Source of the DNA: Marisalimonas sp016777705
Lineage (GTDB): Bacteria > Pseudomonadota > Alphaproteobacteria > Puniceispirillales > Marisalimonadaceae
Length of the DNA: 64,000 nucleotides
Direction: 5' to 3'
Assembly: GCF_047717795.1 (NCBI RefSeq)
Contig: NZ_CP159808.1
Location: forward strand, 620,001-684,000
Positions within the stretch are counted from its first letter, which is position 1. Every line of letters starts with the position of its first letter. Of this stretch, positions 1-7,923 are shown one piece after another. The notes under the pieces are model-generated. The model was not told the origin of the DNA. It did not search any database and worked only from the letters and a program-made list of their open reading frames with translations. The translations under genes and the position numbers were made by a program.

Positions 1-519
1 GCCCACTCAAATAAAAAGGATACTTATAAAATATTATCTGATTATTATGACAATCCCTATTTTCCAGTGAATTTTATTAAATTAATTAACAAGTTTGATT
101 TTCTTGAATTTAAAGATGTAGTTTCTAAATTCAATGATCTTGAGATTTCTTCTATTGAACTAAATCATCCCGGAAAATCTTCAGGATACAGCATTGTAAG
201 CGATCAAATAAAATTTTGTTATTTATTAGATAATGAATATGAAGACAGCCAAGAAAATGAATTGGTTAAATTTTGTGATAATTCAGATACAGTTATATGG
301 GACGGAATGTATTTAGAAAGTGAGTTGTCTAGTAAAAAAGGATGGGGGCATTCAAGTGTTGAGCAAGGCATTGATTTTGCAAATAAAATAAATGTTAAAA
401 ATTTTTTAATATCTCACCATTCACCTTTAAGACAAGATAAAGAAATTAAGAAGATTCAAGGTAATATAATCAATAAAAAAATAAAATTTGCATCAGAGAA
501 TGAGGTTATAAATTTTTAA
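1..519 (+). CDS. MBL-fold metallohydrolase, C-terminal part (5' truncated by window)
   Basis: The frame is open from base 1, so the protein begins upstream of the window; the GTG at 67 is only the first possible internal start. About 172 codons are visible. The segment DNPYFPV, then GHSSVEQGIDFA and LISHHSP, resemble the second half of metallo-beta-lactamase-fold hydrolases of the PhnP/RNase Z-like kind, in which a His of the final HH pair binds metal. The HxHxDH motif would lie outside the window, so activity cannot be judged. The stop overlaps the next start in TAATG, suggesting coupled translation with the cyclic-nucleotide-binding gene. Substrate unknown. Confidence 0.65.
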   Translation, partial: AHSNKKDTYKILSDYYDNPYFPVNFIKLINKFDFLEFKDVVSKFNDLEISSIELNHPGKSSGYSIVSDQIKFCYLLDNEYEDSQENELVKFCDNSDTVIWDGMYLESELSSKKGWGHSSVEQGIDFANKINVKNFLISHHSPLRQDKEIKKIQGNIINKKIKFASENEVINF

Positions 520-857
520 TGGAAAAGAAACTATTTAATAAAAATCAGAGTGTATTTAAGGTTGGTGAATTGCCGGATAAAATGTATTTACTTGTAAAAG
601 GATCGGTTGGAATTTTTTTGCCAACCAATGAAACTAACAAACCAAATTTTACAATTCAAGAAAATGAACTCTTTGGTGAAATGGGAGTGATAGAGAATGA
701 ATTAAGAATGGCAACTGCCAGATGTTTAGTTGAAAGTGAAATTATATCTATTACTAAAGACGAATTTGATAAACGTGTGAATAGTTCTGACGTTTTTGTG
801 AAAGGGTCTCTTAAAGCCTTATCTTATCGTTTAAGATCAGTTGAAAAGAAAATGTAA
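519..857 (+). CDS. Stand-alone cyclic-nucleotide-binding domain protein
   Basis: A 112-residue protein made of one Crp-type cNMP-binding beta-roll. The phosphate-binding cassette is readable as LFGEMGVIENELRMATA, with the Gly-Glu and Arg-x-Ala that normally hold the cyclic nucleotide. There is no C-terminal helix-turn-helix, so it is not a Crp/Fnr transcription factor. It overlaps the MBL-fold gene by one base (TAATG). Such pairs of a hydrolase and a small cNMP domain occur in proteobacteria, where the domain may regulate the enzyme; that role is inference. Confidence 0.75.
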   Translation: MEKKLFNKNQSVFKVGELPDKMYLLVKGSVGIFLPTNETNKPNFTIQENELFGEMGVIENELRMATARCLVESEIISITKDEFDKRVNSSDVFVKGSLKALSYRLRSVEKKM

Positions 858-893
858 TTTTAAAGAGTACTAAAATATTAGAATATGTTTAGA

Positions 894-1709
894 CTACCAG
901 TCCTTTGCAAATTCATGAGAAAACGAAAACATTTTTAATGGAGTAGCCTCACCTCTAGGTATTTCTGCTGTAGGATTTAAATTATATTCATCAACTCCTC
1001 TAGCAAGTTGCGTCTCGAAAAACGGCCAAGTTTCTAAATCTCCTTTAACATTTGTTGGCGAGAATCTCATAGTTACTCCGCACCTTCTTCTATTTGAATT
1101 ATTAGCCTCTGAACCGTGAAGCAATGCATCGTTGTGTAATGAGATTTGACCAGCCTTTAAATTAAGGGAAACTATCTTTGTTTCATCTAATTGATCAAAA
1201 GAGACCTCTTGGTTTAAAACTAAATTCTTTGCGTCGTTTTTTTTATGAACAAATTTACCTAGTTTATGGCTGCCAGAAACTACTTTCATGGCTGCATTTT
1301 CTTCATCAGTGTCAAAAACAGCAAGCCAGACAGTTACAGCATTTGCAGGACTTAAAGGCCAGTACTGTGCATCTTGATGCCATGGAACCACAGAACCATC
1401 TTTTGGTTCTTTACTAAAAAATTGACCGCCCCATTGAACAAAATTTGGTCCAATAAGGTCTTCTACGTAATTTAAAATAGTTGGTGTTCTGCATAAGTCA
1501 TAAAATTTTTTGCTAGCTTTGTGCCACATATTAGTTTTATTTATATCAATTTCTTTTGGTAATTTAGAGCTTAATTCTTCGTACCAATCATGAATGTCTT
1601 TAATGGCATTTTCTGAGAAAACTGGTAATCCGGTAACATAACCGTCTTCCAAGTACTGTTGTTTTTCAGATTGAGAAAGTCGCTTTGCATTTTTATCTAT
1701 TTCAAACAT
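894..1709 (-). CDS. Phytanoyl-CoA dioxygenase (PhyH) family protein
   Basis: Fe(II)/2-oxoglutarate-dependent oxygenase of 271 residues. The iron triad is visible as H111-x-D113 (VPWHQDAQYWPL) and H198 (LHNDALLHGS), followed by an Arg-rich stretch (about 207-209) that would bind 2-oxoglutarate. The family hydroxylates varied small molecules; the substrate here is not predictable. The start ATG has a good ribosome site (AAGGATG) lying inside the last codons of the upstream rraA-like gene, whose stop is only three bases away, so the two genes are co-translated. Confidence 0.85.
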   Translation of the reverse strand: MFEIDKNAKRLSQSEKQQYLEDGYVTGLPVFSENAIKDIHDWYEELSSKLPKEIDINKTNMWHKASKKFYDLCRTPTILNYVEDLIGPNFVQWGGQFFSKEPKDGSVVPWHQDAQYWPLSPANAVTVWLAVFDTDEENAAMKVVSGSHKLGKFVHKKNDAKNLVLNQEVSFDQLDETKIVSLNLKAGQISLHNDALLHGSEANNSNRRRCGVTMRFSPTNVKGDLETWPFFETQLARGVDEYNLNPTAEIPRGEATPLKMFSFSHEFAKDW

Positions 1710-1712
1710 ATT

Positions 1713-2432
1713 TCATCCTTCCCATTTTTCGTTAGCAGCATTTTGCCATGCTATTTTCAGTTTTTCTATATCAAAGTTTGGCTGTTTTGCTGCGTCAATT
1801 AAATGCTTTTCTTTCTTTGTAATATAATTTATACCTCTTTCAATCATTGGAAGAGCATCGCTAGGAATTAAAACTGCACCATGTTGGTCTGCATGAATTA
1901 TATCGCCATCATTTACATGAAGGCCATGAATGTTTATTGAAGACCCGTATTCTAAAACATGCACATAAGCGTGACTTGGTCCTATGCCATTGGCTAACAC
2001 TTGGTAACCTTTGTCTATCGCGTCAAGGTCTCTTAACAATCCACTTGTAATTGTACCAGCTAAACCCAGACCCTGGTGCAACGCAACATTCACCTCTCCC
2101 CAAAAAGATCCGGTAGGATTTGGCCAATCTAAATCTTCAATAATACATACATTTGGCGCTTCAGTATGAATTGAGGATGTATTACTCATATATTCATAAT
2201 AGTTAATTCTTATAGACGTGACTTGATCAGGTGTCATCGTTGGAGGGGATCCAGCTTTTATCTTTGCTGTTCTTGCTATTCCAATTATGGGTTCTAGTTT
2301 ATTATTAGCTGAAATAAAAGGATACTTTGTATAACCGTCTGCAGATCTGGAATTTCTATATATATCTAGTGCATTAGATATTGTAGGGGTATCATACTTT
2401 TTTAAAAATGAAATCAATTTTTTAGTTAACAA
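1713..2432 (-). CDS. RraA-like / HMG aldolase family protein
   Basis: A 239-residue member of the RraA / 4-hydroxy-4-methyl-2-oxoglutarate aldolase family. The signature region reads GLLRDLDAIDKGYQVLANG, with the Arg-Asp expected for substrate and metal contacts, followed by NDGDIIHADQHGAVLIP. Members of this family cleave 4-carboxy-4-hydroxy-2-oxo acids or decarboxylate oxaloacetate; others (RraA) inhibit RNase E. A catabolic role fits better beside a PhyH oxygenase. The start is TTG at 2432, seven bases after a clear AGGAG. Three bases separate it from the PhyH gene. Confidence 0.8.
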   Translation of the reverse strand: MLTKKLISFLKKYDTPTISNALDIYRNSRSADGYTKYPFISANNKLEPIIGIARTAKIKAGSPPTMTPDQVTSIRINYYEYMSNTSSIHTEAPNVCIIEDLDWPNPTGSFWGEVNVALHQGLGLAGTITSGLLRDLDAIDKGYQVLANGIGPSHAYVHVLEYGSSINIHGLHVNDGDIIHADQHGAVLIPSDALPMIERGINYITKKEKHLIDAAKQPNFDIEKLKIAWQNAANEKWEG

Positions 2433-2485
2433 TATAATCTCCTTTTATAATTAAACTGTATCGTTTATTTTTTTTAAGTGAAGTA

Positions 2486-3499
2486 TTATTTTGTAATAAC
2501 TTTGTCCTTATAATGTGGATTATCGATTGCGTTTAATGCGCCTTTTAAACCGTTATTATTATCCTTGGTTAACCATATTGGTACATCTTTAATATAATTG
2601 TATCTACGACCTTTATTTAAAAGGTTTTTCTCAAAGTTACTTTCTTCGAAAATTCTATGTAATTTAGGAGTTATCCCTCCAGATAAAATAACACCACTTT
2701 GAGCGCCATTAATCAAGATCACACTTGATACTATTGTTCCTAAAATACTAAACATTAATTTCACACTATTTAGAGCATCTATTTCTCCTAAAAGTGCTTT
2801 TTCACCTATCTCTGGTGCTTTCATTTCACTAGATTGTTTTCCCTGTCTAGATAGCATAAAATTAAAAATTTCTTCAATGCCTGAACCACTAACAATCCGT
2901 TCATTAGACACATGATCATATTTTTTTCTTAAAAATTGAAGTAACTCAACCTCTATATCTGAGTTTGGAGCAAACGAAGAATGTCCTCCTTCGCCTTCAA
3001 TTGCAATCGAAGAACCATGTAAGTTTAACAATGTACAAACACCTAATCCTGTTCCAGGCCCAGTAACTAGAAGGGGTGCTTTTGTTATTGGAATTCCTGG
3101 TCTTACAATATCTAAGTTATTGTTTAAAGCAGTTTTGTTATTTAGTGAGGGATCTATCGTTAAATCTTTATAAAAGGAACTAAAACATAAAGATTGAGCA
3201 ACAAAATCATTAATAAAAATAAGCTTGTCTAATTTGAAGTATTCAAAGACCTCTGATTGTTTAAAGTTCCAGTGATTATTAGTGAATTTTATAGCATCAT
3301 GTTTAGTTGTTGATGCTACCGCAATTGACATATTTTTTATGTGCAAATTATTTTCTTCTTGATAATATTTAATAGCGTCAAATATGTTTTCAAAATCTGT
3401 ACATTTTAAATAAGAAAAATTAGATAATTCGCTTGATACATCATCCTTGTATGCAAAACGAGCATTAGTTCCTCCAATATCCGCAACTAATAACTTCAT
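2486..3499 (-). CDS. glk: Glucokinase
   Basis: ATP-dependent glucokinase, 337 residues. The N-terminus LLVADIGGTNARFAY is the phosphate-binding loop of the ROK/hexokinase-like Glk family. GPGTGLGVC and the downstream EGEGGHSSFAPNS are the second nucleotide loop and the sugar-binding region. It makes glucose 6-phosphate for the zwf-pgl-edd genes found at 41.5-45.4 kb, and so complements the glucose ABC transporter there although it is about 34 kb away. The RBS is GAGGATTGA just before ATG. It may follow the same promoter as the downstream rraA-like gene (53-bp gap, same strand). Confidence 0.92.
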   Translation of the reverse strand: MKLLVADIGGTNARFAYKDDVSSELSNFSYLKCTDFENIFDAIKYYQEENNLHIKNMSIAVASTTKHDAIKFTNNHWNFKQSEVFEYFKLDKLIFINDFVAQSLCFSSFYKDLTIDPSLNNKTALNNNLDIVRPGIPITKAPLLVTGPGTGLGVCTLLNLHGSSIAIEGEGGHSSFAPNSDIEVELLQFLRKKYDHVSNERIVSGSGIEEIFNFMLSRQGKQSSEMKAPEIGEKALLGEIDALNSVKLMFSILGTIVSSVILINGAQSGVILSGGITPKLHRIFEESNFEKNLLNKGRRYNYIKDVPIWLTKDNNNGLKGALNAIDNPHYKDKVITK

Positions 3500-3591
3500 T
3501 CAATCCTCAAATTTTTGATTTAATTTTAATCTTTTAAATAGTAAAAACTACTTTAAATTATCACTTATACATAACAAAAAGGTTATCTTAA

Positions 3592-4665
3592 ATGAAATTA
3601 TTTTATATACTTTTAATTTTAATGTTTTTCCCATTTTCTTCTTATTCACAAATTTCATTAAATAAATTGAGCACGGGGCTATCTAATTTATGGGGCATAT
3701 CAGTATTAAATAATAAAGAGATACTTCTTACACAACGTAAAGGTAATGTATTTAAATTAAATATTTTTAATCAAAACATTACAAAAATTAAAGGGGTACC
3801 AAAAGTTGTAGATTTTGGGCAAGGAGGTTTATTAGACATTGTTGTTGAAAATATTAACAAAAATAAAAAAGTATATTTGTGTCTCAGTGATAAAGTCAAT
3901 ACAACTAAATCAGCAACAGCTGTTCATAGTTATGATTTAAAAAACAATATATTGTTTAATAAAAAACTATTATTTAAATCAAACAAACCATCAAATAGTT
4001 CACGTCATTTTGGCTGTAGGCTTGCAATAATAGGTGAATTTATTTTTGCAACAATAGGAGATAGGGGGAGTAGACATGATGCTCAAAATTTTGCCAATCA
4101 TTCTGGTTCTGTAATTAAAATTAAAAAAAATGGATCTAATTATAATAATAATGCTTTTGAAAATGCCCTTCCAGAAATTTATTCAATTGGTCACCGTAAT
4201 CCTCAAGGTTTGTTGTTTGATAACAAGACTAATCAGTTATGGCTTCATGAGCATGGTCCCCAAGGTGGAGACGAAGTAAATATAATTTATAAGGGAAAAA
4301 ATTACGGTTGGCCTAAGATCACATATGGGAAAGAATATGGTAATGGGAAAAAAATTGGAATAGGCGTTTCTAAAAACGGTTTTGAAAATCCTGTTAAAGT
4401 ATGGATCCCGTCAATCGCACCTTCAGGTATGATAATATATAAAGGTGATATGTTTGCAGAATTTAAAAATAAATTAATCTTAGGTTCTTTGAAATTTAAA
4501 AGGTTACATATTTTAACTACTAAGAATAAAAAGATCTTTGATGAAAAAGTTATCTTAGAAAATAAAATTGGGAGAATAAGAGATATTGAAGAAATGTCAG
4601 ATGGTTCTCTTATAATCATTAATGACGAATATAATGGTGGTGTATTTAGGCTTTATAAACAATAA
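3592..4665 (+). CDS. PQQ-dependent sugar dehydrogenase, periplasmic
   Basis: Soluble quinoprotein of the GSDH/aldose sugar dehydrogenase family, 357 residues with a signal peptide (hydrophobic residues 3-18, cleavage near SYSQ). The beta-propeller motifs HRNPQGLLFD, LHEHGPQGGDEVN and KNYGWP carry the residues that in this family bind PQQ and calcium. It would oxidise aldoses in the periplasm to lactones and pass electrons to the respiratory chain. It is divergent from glk with a 92-bp spacer, which suggests linked sugar metabolism. No PQQ biosynthesis genes are visible in the window. Confidence 0.88.
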   Translation: MKLFYILLILMFFPFSSYSQISLNKLSTGLSNLWGISVLNNKEILLTQRKGNVFKLNIFNQNITKIKGVPKVVDFGQGGLLDIVVENINKNKKVYLCLSDKVNTTKSATAVHSYDLKNNILFNKKLLFKSNKPSNSSRHFGCRLAIIGEFIFATIGDRGSRHDAQNFANHSGSVIKIKKNGSNYNNNAFENALPEIYSIGHRNPQGLLFDNKTNQLWLHEHGPQGGDEVNIIYKGKNYGWPKITYGKEYGNGKKIGIGVSKNGFENPVKVWIPSIAPSGMIIYKGDMFAEFKNKLILGSLKFKRLHILTTKNKKIFDEKVILENKIGRIRDIEEMSDGSLIIINDEYNGGVFRLYKQ

Positions 4666-4782
4666 TTTTGAATAAAAAATTAATATCATATTTAATAATA
4701 AAAACTATATAATTAAATAATTTATTACTATTCGTCTCTATATGTTACATACAAATTATATTTCAATCTGATGGAGAAGAAA

Positions 4783-5478
4783 ATGCTAAAATTTTACTAT
4801 AATACTGGACCCAATCCTATGAAGGTAGCTTTGTGTTTAGAAGAGATGGGTCTTCAATATGAAGCAGTTCCAGTAGACACAAGAAAAGGGGACCAACATA
4901 CTTCATCATATTTAGAAATAAACCCCAATGCCAAGGCCCCAACAATTGTAGATGATGATAACATAGTTTTTGATAGTAATGCTATTTTATTATATTTAGC
5001 TGAAAAAACAGGAAAGTTTATAACAGACAATAATCCTAAATCTAAAGCTGATCTATATTCATGGTTAATGTTTATTGCAACTGGAATTGGCCCATATTCT
5101 GGACAATCCGTACATTTTCAGCATATGGCTCCAGAAAAACTAAAGTATGCAATTAATAGATATGTATATGAAGCAGAAAGACATTACGATATTTTAGACA
5201 AAAGATTAGCTCAAAATAAATACATGCTAGGTGATACTTATACCATTGTTGATATGTGTGTTTGGGGTTGGGCTAGAATGTTACCAAAAGTTATTGGTGA
5301 GGGTGAATTAGAGAAAAGAGCCAATCTGCATAGATTAATGACGGAAATAAACGATAGGCCAGCTAGTCAGAGAGCGTTAAATATAAATGTATCAAATAAT
5401 CATAATTTCAAAGTTGAAATAGACGAAGAAGCTAGCAAGCATATGTTTCCTCAAAACGAACGATTAAAAAATATTTAA
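4783..5478 (+). CDS. Glutathione S-transferase family protein
   Basis: Cytosolic GST of 231 residues. The N-terminal thioredoxin-like domain starts LKFYYNTGPNPMKVALCLEE, and NAKAPTI with FDSNAILLYLAE gives the cis-Pro and glutathione gamma-Glu contact region (Asp/Ser). The C-terminal helical domain contains YTIVDMCVWGW, the usual N-capping motif. I prefer the ATG at 4783 over the in-frame ATG at 4771 because a GGAG lies six bases upstream of it and GST domains begin at this point. It resembles the YfcG/YghU-like bacterial group. A strong terminator follows. Confidence 0.88.
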   Translation: MLKFYYNTGPNPMKVALCLEEMGLQYEAVPVDTRKGDQHTSSYLEINPNAKAPTIVDDDNIVFDSNAILLYLAEKTGKFITDNNPKSKADLYSWLMFIATGIGPYSGQSVHFQHMAPEKLKYAINRYVYEAERHYDILDKRLAQNKYMLGDTYTIVDMCVWGWARMLPKVIGEGELEKRANLHRLMTEINDRPASQRALNINVSNNHNFKVEIDEEASKHMFPQNERLKNI

Positions 5479-5502
5479 TTAACTAATATGTAAATAAATT
5501 TA

Positions 5503-5535
5503 AAGCAAATGAGCTTGATCATTTGCTTTTTTTTA
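5503..5535 (+). terminator. Intrinsic terminator after the GST gene
   Basis: A perfect ten-base stem, AAGCAAATGA (5503-5512) with TCATTTGCTT (5519-5528), has a six-base loop and runs into a T tract. It sits 25 bases after the GST stop and closes that transcription unit. Confidence 0.85.
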
Positions 5536-5674
5536 TTGAGTATTAAGTGTTAAAATTATTATAAAATAAGATTTTGGTATGTTTATTGAAAGAATTTATG
5601 ATTATTCAAAATAATTGAAACTTTTTTTAAATTATTTACAGTTTAAAAAGTACAAAATTTTTTAAGGTTAACTA

Positions 5675-6832
5675 ATGCAAAATTGGGATACACGTATAAA
5701 GAATCTTAAAACGGATATTGAAATAGCCCGTCAAAAATATGTTATTCCTTTCATTAAAGCAGAAACAAAAGTTCCCTCGGTTTCAAAAGAAGTTAATCAA
5801 AACCCTATTCCAACAGAACCTTCCTTAGAAAATAATGTACAACCTAGTTCTGAAAAATTATATGAAAACAAAGACCCTTTATCTTCGCTAGACTTAATAA
5901 ATAAATCAAACGAAGTATCTTCAGATACAAAAGTTGGATTAACTGAAGAAATTACAAATAAAATTGACGATCAGCTAGAAACTGTTGCTTCAGCAGATGT
6001 GGCACCAACAGTAGATGTAAATGAAGTAGTCGCGTCAGCAGATGTGGCACCAACAGTAGATGTAAATGAAGTAGTCGCGTCAGCAGATGTGGCACCAACA
6101 GTAGATGTGAATGAAGCAGTCGCGTCAGCAGATGTGGCACCAACAGTAGACGTAAATGAAGCAGTCGCGTCAGCAGATGTGGCACCAACAGTAGATGTGA
6201 ATGAAGCAGTCGCGTCAGCAGATGTGGCATCAACAGTAGACGTAAATGAAGCAGTCGCTTCAGCAGATGTGGCACCAACAGTAGATGTGAATGAAGCAGT
6301 CGCGTCAGCAGATGTGGCACCAACAGTAGATGTAAATGAAGTAGTCGCGTCAGCAGATGTGGCACCAACAGTAGATGTAAATGAAGTAGTCGCGTCAGCA
6401 GATGTGGCACCAACAGTAGATGTGAATGAAGCAGTCGCGTCAGCAGATGTGGCACCAACAGTAGACGTAAATGAAGCAGTCGCGTCAGCAGATGTGGCAC
6501 CAACAGTAGACGTAAATGAAGCAGTTGCGTCAGAAGATACGCCACCAACAGTAGGCTTGGTTGAAGAGCCTCCAGCTGAACAAGATAGTTTAGAAGGAGA
6601 AGAAAAAAAGACCGAGCTAGAACTGCTTGAGGAAAGAGATGAAAATGATCTTTCTGAAGAAGAAGAAGATAGAATGTATGAGTTAAGACGGTTAAGGGCT
6701 CAGAAAAAAATGAATAATGAAGTTAGAGAAGCCGAACAAGAAGAGTTGGAAAAAGCTGATGAGGAAATAGCTCACTTGAAAACACTATTAAAGCCAAAAC
6801 CAAAAAAACTACCAAAGGGTTATATTGCTTAG
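5675..6832 (+). CDS. Acidic protein with 15-residue tandem repeats
   Basis: A 385-residue protein with no recognised domain. Residues about 1-103 are a Ser/Asn/Pro-rich leader. About 104-283 hold twelve near-identical copies of VASADVAPTVDVNEA/V. About 284-298 are a degenerate thirteenth copy. The C-terminal 85 residues are highly charged and probably form a coiled coil (ELLEERDENDLSEEEED, then EVREAEQEELEKADEE), ending in a basic KPKPKKLPKGY tail. There is no signal peptide or membrane segment. The start has a good RBS (AAGGTTAACTA-ATG). It stands alone after a terminator. The repeats look like a flexible acidic spacer; function unknown. Confidence 0.75.
   Translation: MQNWDTRIKNLKTDIEIARQKYVIPFIKAETKVPSVSKEVNQNPIPTEPSLENNVQPSSEKLYENKDPLSSLDLINKSNEVSSDTKVGLTEEITNKIDDQLETVASADVAPTVDVNEVVASADVAPTVDVNEVVASADVAPTVDVNEAVASADVAPTVDVNEAVASADVAPTVDVNEAVASADVASTVDVNEAVASADVAPTVDVNEAVASADVAPTVDVNEVVASADVAPTVDVNEVVASADVAPTVDVNEAVASADVAPTVDVNEAVASADVAPTVDVNEAVASEDTPPTVGLVEEPPAEQDSLEGEEKKTELELLEERDENDLSEEEEDRMYELRRLRAQKKMNNEVREAEQEELEKADEEIAHLKTLLKPKPKKLPKGYIA
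5984..6568 (+). repeat. 45-bp in-frame tandem repeat, 12 copies plus one degenerate copy
   Basis: Copies start every 45 bases from 5984. Three sequence types differ at a few sites (A: GATGTAAATGAAGTA end; B: GATGTGAATGAAGCA end; C: GACGTAAATGAAGCA end). Their order is A A B C B C B A A B C C, so copies 1-4 and 8-11 show the same A A B C order, pointing to duplication of a block of seven units (315 bp). Copy 6 has one Pro-to-Ser change. Near-identity at synonymous sites indicates recent expansion or ongoing homogenisation. Confidence 0.97.
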
Positions 6833-6865
6833 CTTGAAAATCATTTATATTAGTTGCTAAATTAG

Positions 6866-7408
6866 ATGCGTGAACTTTATCAAATCTTTCCTTCTGCTTT
6901 TACAGATATTCAAATAAATAAAATTTTAGACATTGTAAGTAATCAATCATTATTAAATGCATCTACGTTTTCTTCTAAAATCCCTTCTGAGGATATTAGG
7001 AAAAGCAAAATATGTTGGTTGTCAGAAGATTGGATTAAAAATTTATTATGGGAATATATACTTAAAGTTAATAATAAATCTTTTAAAATTAATGTTGAAA
7101 ATAATTCAGAAGTTCAGTTTACAGAATATTGTTCTGAAGATAATGGTCATTATGATTGGCACCAAGATGTTAATTGGAATGGACAAATAGATATTGATAG
7201 AAAAATATCTATAACAGTACAACTTAGTAATGAAAACGAATATGATGGTGGTAATTTTGAGTTTGCTGAGCTTGAAACTAATACTAATTTTAAATTAAAA
7301 GGGACTATAATTATATTCCCTTCATATCTTCGTCACAGAGTTACACCAGTTACATCAGGTGTCAGAAAATCTTTAGTTGCTTGGTTTTCTGGACCTCAAT
7401 GGAGATAA
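6866..7408 (+). CDS. Prolyl 4-hydroxylase-type Fe(II)/2-oxoglutarate oxygenase
   Basis: A 180-residue single-domain 2OG-Fe(II) oxygenase. The iron triad reads H99-x-D101 (YDWHQDVNW) and H157 (YLRHRVTPV); R167 in SGVRKSLVAWF would hold 2-oxoglutarate. RKISITVQLSNENEYDGGNFEF is typical of PiuC/P4Hc-like enzymes. The ATG has no strong RBS. It lies 33 bases after the repeat protein with no terminator between, so the two may be co-transcribed and the repeat protein, with one Pro per unit, could be a substrate; that is speculation. Convergent with the nuclease gene. Confidence 0.85.
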   Translation: MRELYQIFPSAFTDIQINKILDIVSNQSLLNASTFSSKIPSEDIRKSKICWLSEDWIKNLLWEYILKVNNKSFKINVENNSEVQFTEYCSEDNGHYDWHQDVNWNGQIDIDRKISITVQLSNENEYDGGNFEFAELETNTNFKLKGTIIIFPSYLRHRVTPVTSGVRKSLVAWFSGPQWR

Positions 7409-7417
7409 CATATTAAA

Positions 7418-7900
7418 TTATCTTTTTAACCTTCTCCATTTCCATGGTGGTATGAATTGACCAGCCCATAAACCAATTTTCTTTTTTTTTGCTTCTTCTT
7501 CTTCTTTTATATAGTCGTTAGAGTATTTTCTATATGCTAAAGCCCATCCACTTTTAACCATTAATGAATTAATATCCTTACCATTAACAAAACATACTGA
7601 AATTGATCTGCGATACCTATCAGTTGTTTTCTTTTGGCAAATCACCTTATTTGTTCCAATTATTTTTCTTAATTCTTTTGTAGCTCTTAATCCGCAAGCG
7701 TACAAAATGCCTTTGTCGTTTTTGCATTTTTGATGAGTTTCAGGTGTATCAATTCCATGAAATCTTATTTTCTTCGAATTAAGCACTATTGTGTCACCGT
7801 CAATAATTCTAATTGATTTACTTATATTTTTTCCAAAAGAATAATTAGATAATAATACAAGTACTAATATTGAGATAATGTTTTGAGTAAGTTTAATCAT
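7418..7900 (-). CDS. Secreted thermonuclease (SNase) family nuclease
   Basis: Staphylococcal-nuclease-like protein. I start it at the ATG at 7900, giving 160 residues beginning MIKLTQN with a clear signal peptide ending near NYSFG; the longer in-frame start at 7963 would overlap the upstream gene and bury the signal. Catalytic landmarks are RIIDGDTIVL, FHGIDTPET (calcium-binding Asp and Thr/Glu) and KTTDRYRRSI (active-site Arg). WALAYRKYS and KKIGLWAG complete the OB-fold. Likely periplasmic or extracellular nucleic-acid scavenging. The C-terminus is basic (WKWRRLKR). Confidence 0.85.
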   Translation of the reverse strand: MIKLTQNIISILVLVLLSNYSFGKNISKSIRIIDGDTIVLNSKKIRFHGIDTPETHQKCKNDKGILYACGLRATKELRKIIGTNKVICQKKTTDRYRRSISVCFVNGKDINSLMVKSGWALAYRKYSNDYIKEEEEAKKKKIGLWAGQFIPPWKWRRLKR

Positions 7901-7923
7901 TTTGATTTTTCTATTTTTTAAAA

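Noticed and set aside
5952..6548. Long minus-strand frame rich in Leu and His opposite the repeat array
   Set aside because: It is only the complement of the 45-bp repeat, has no ribosome site, and its repetitive LLHLLTRLL-like sequence follows from the repeat itself.
5984..6568. Possible CRISPR array
   Set aside because: Copies are directly adjacent, keep a reading frame and have no unique spacers or cas genes nearby.
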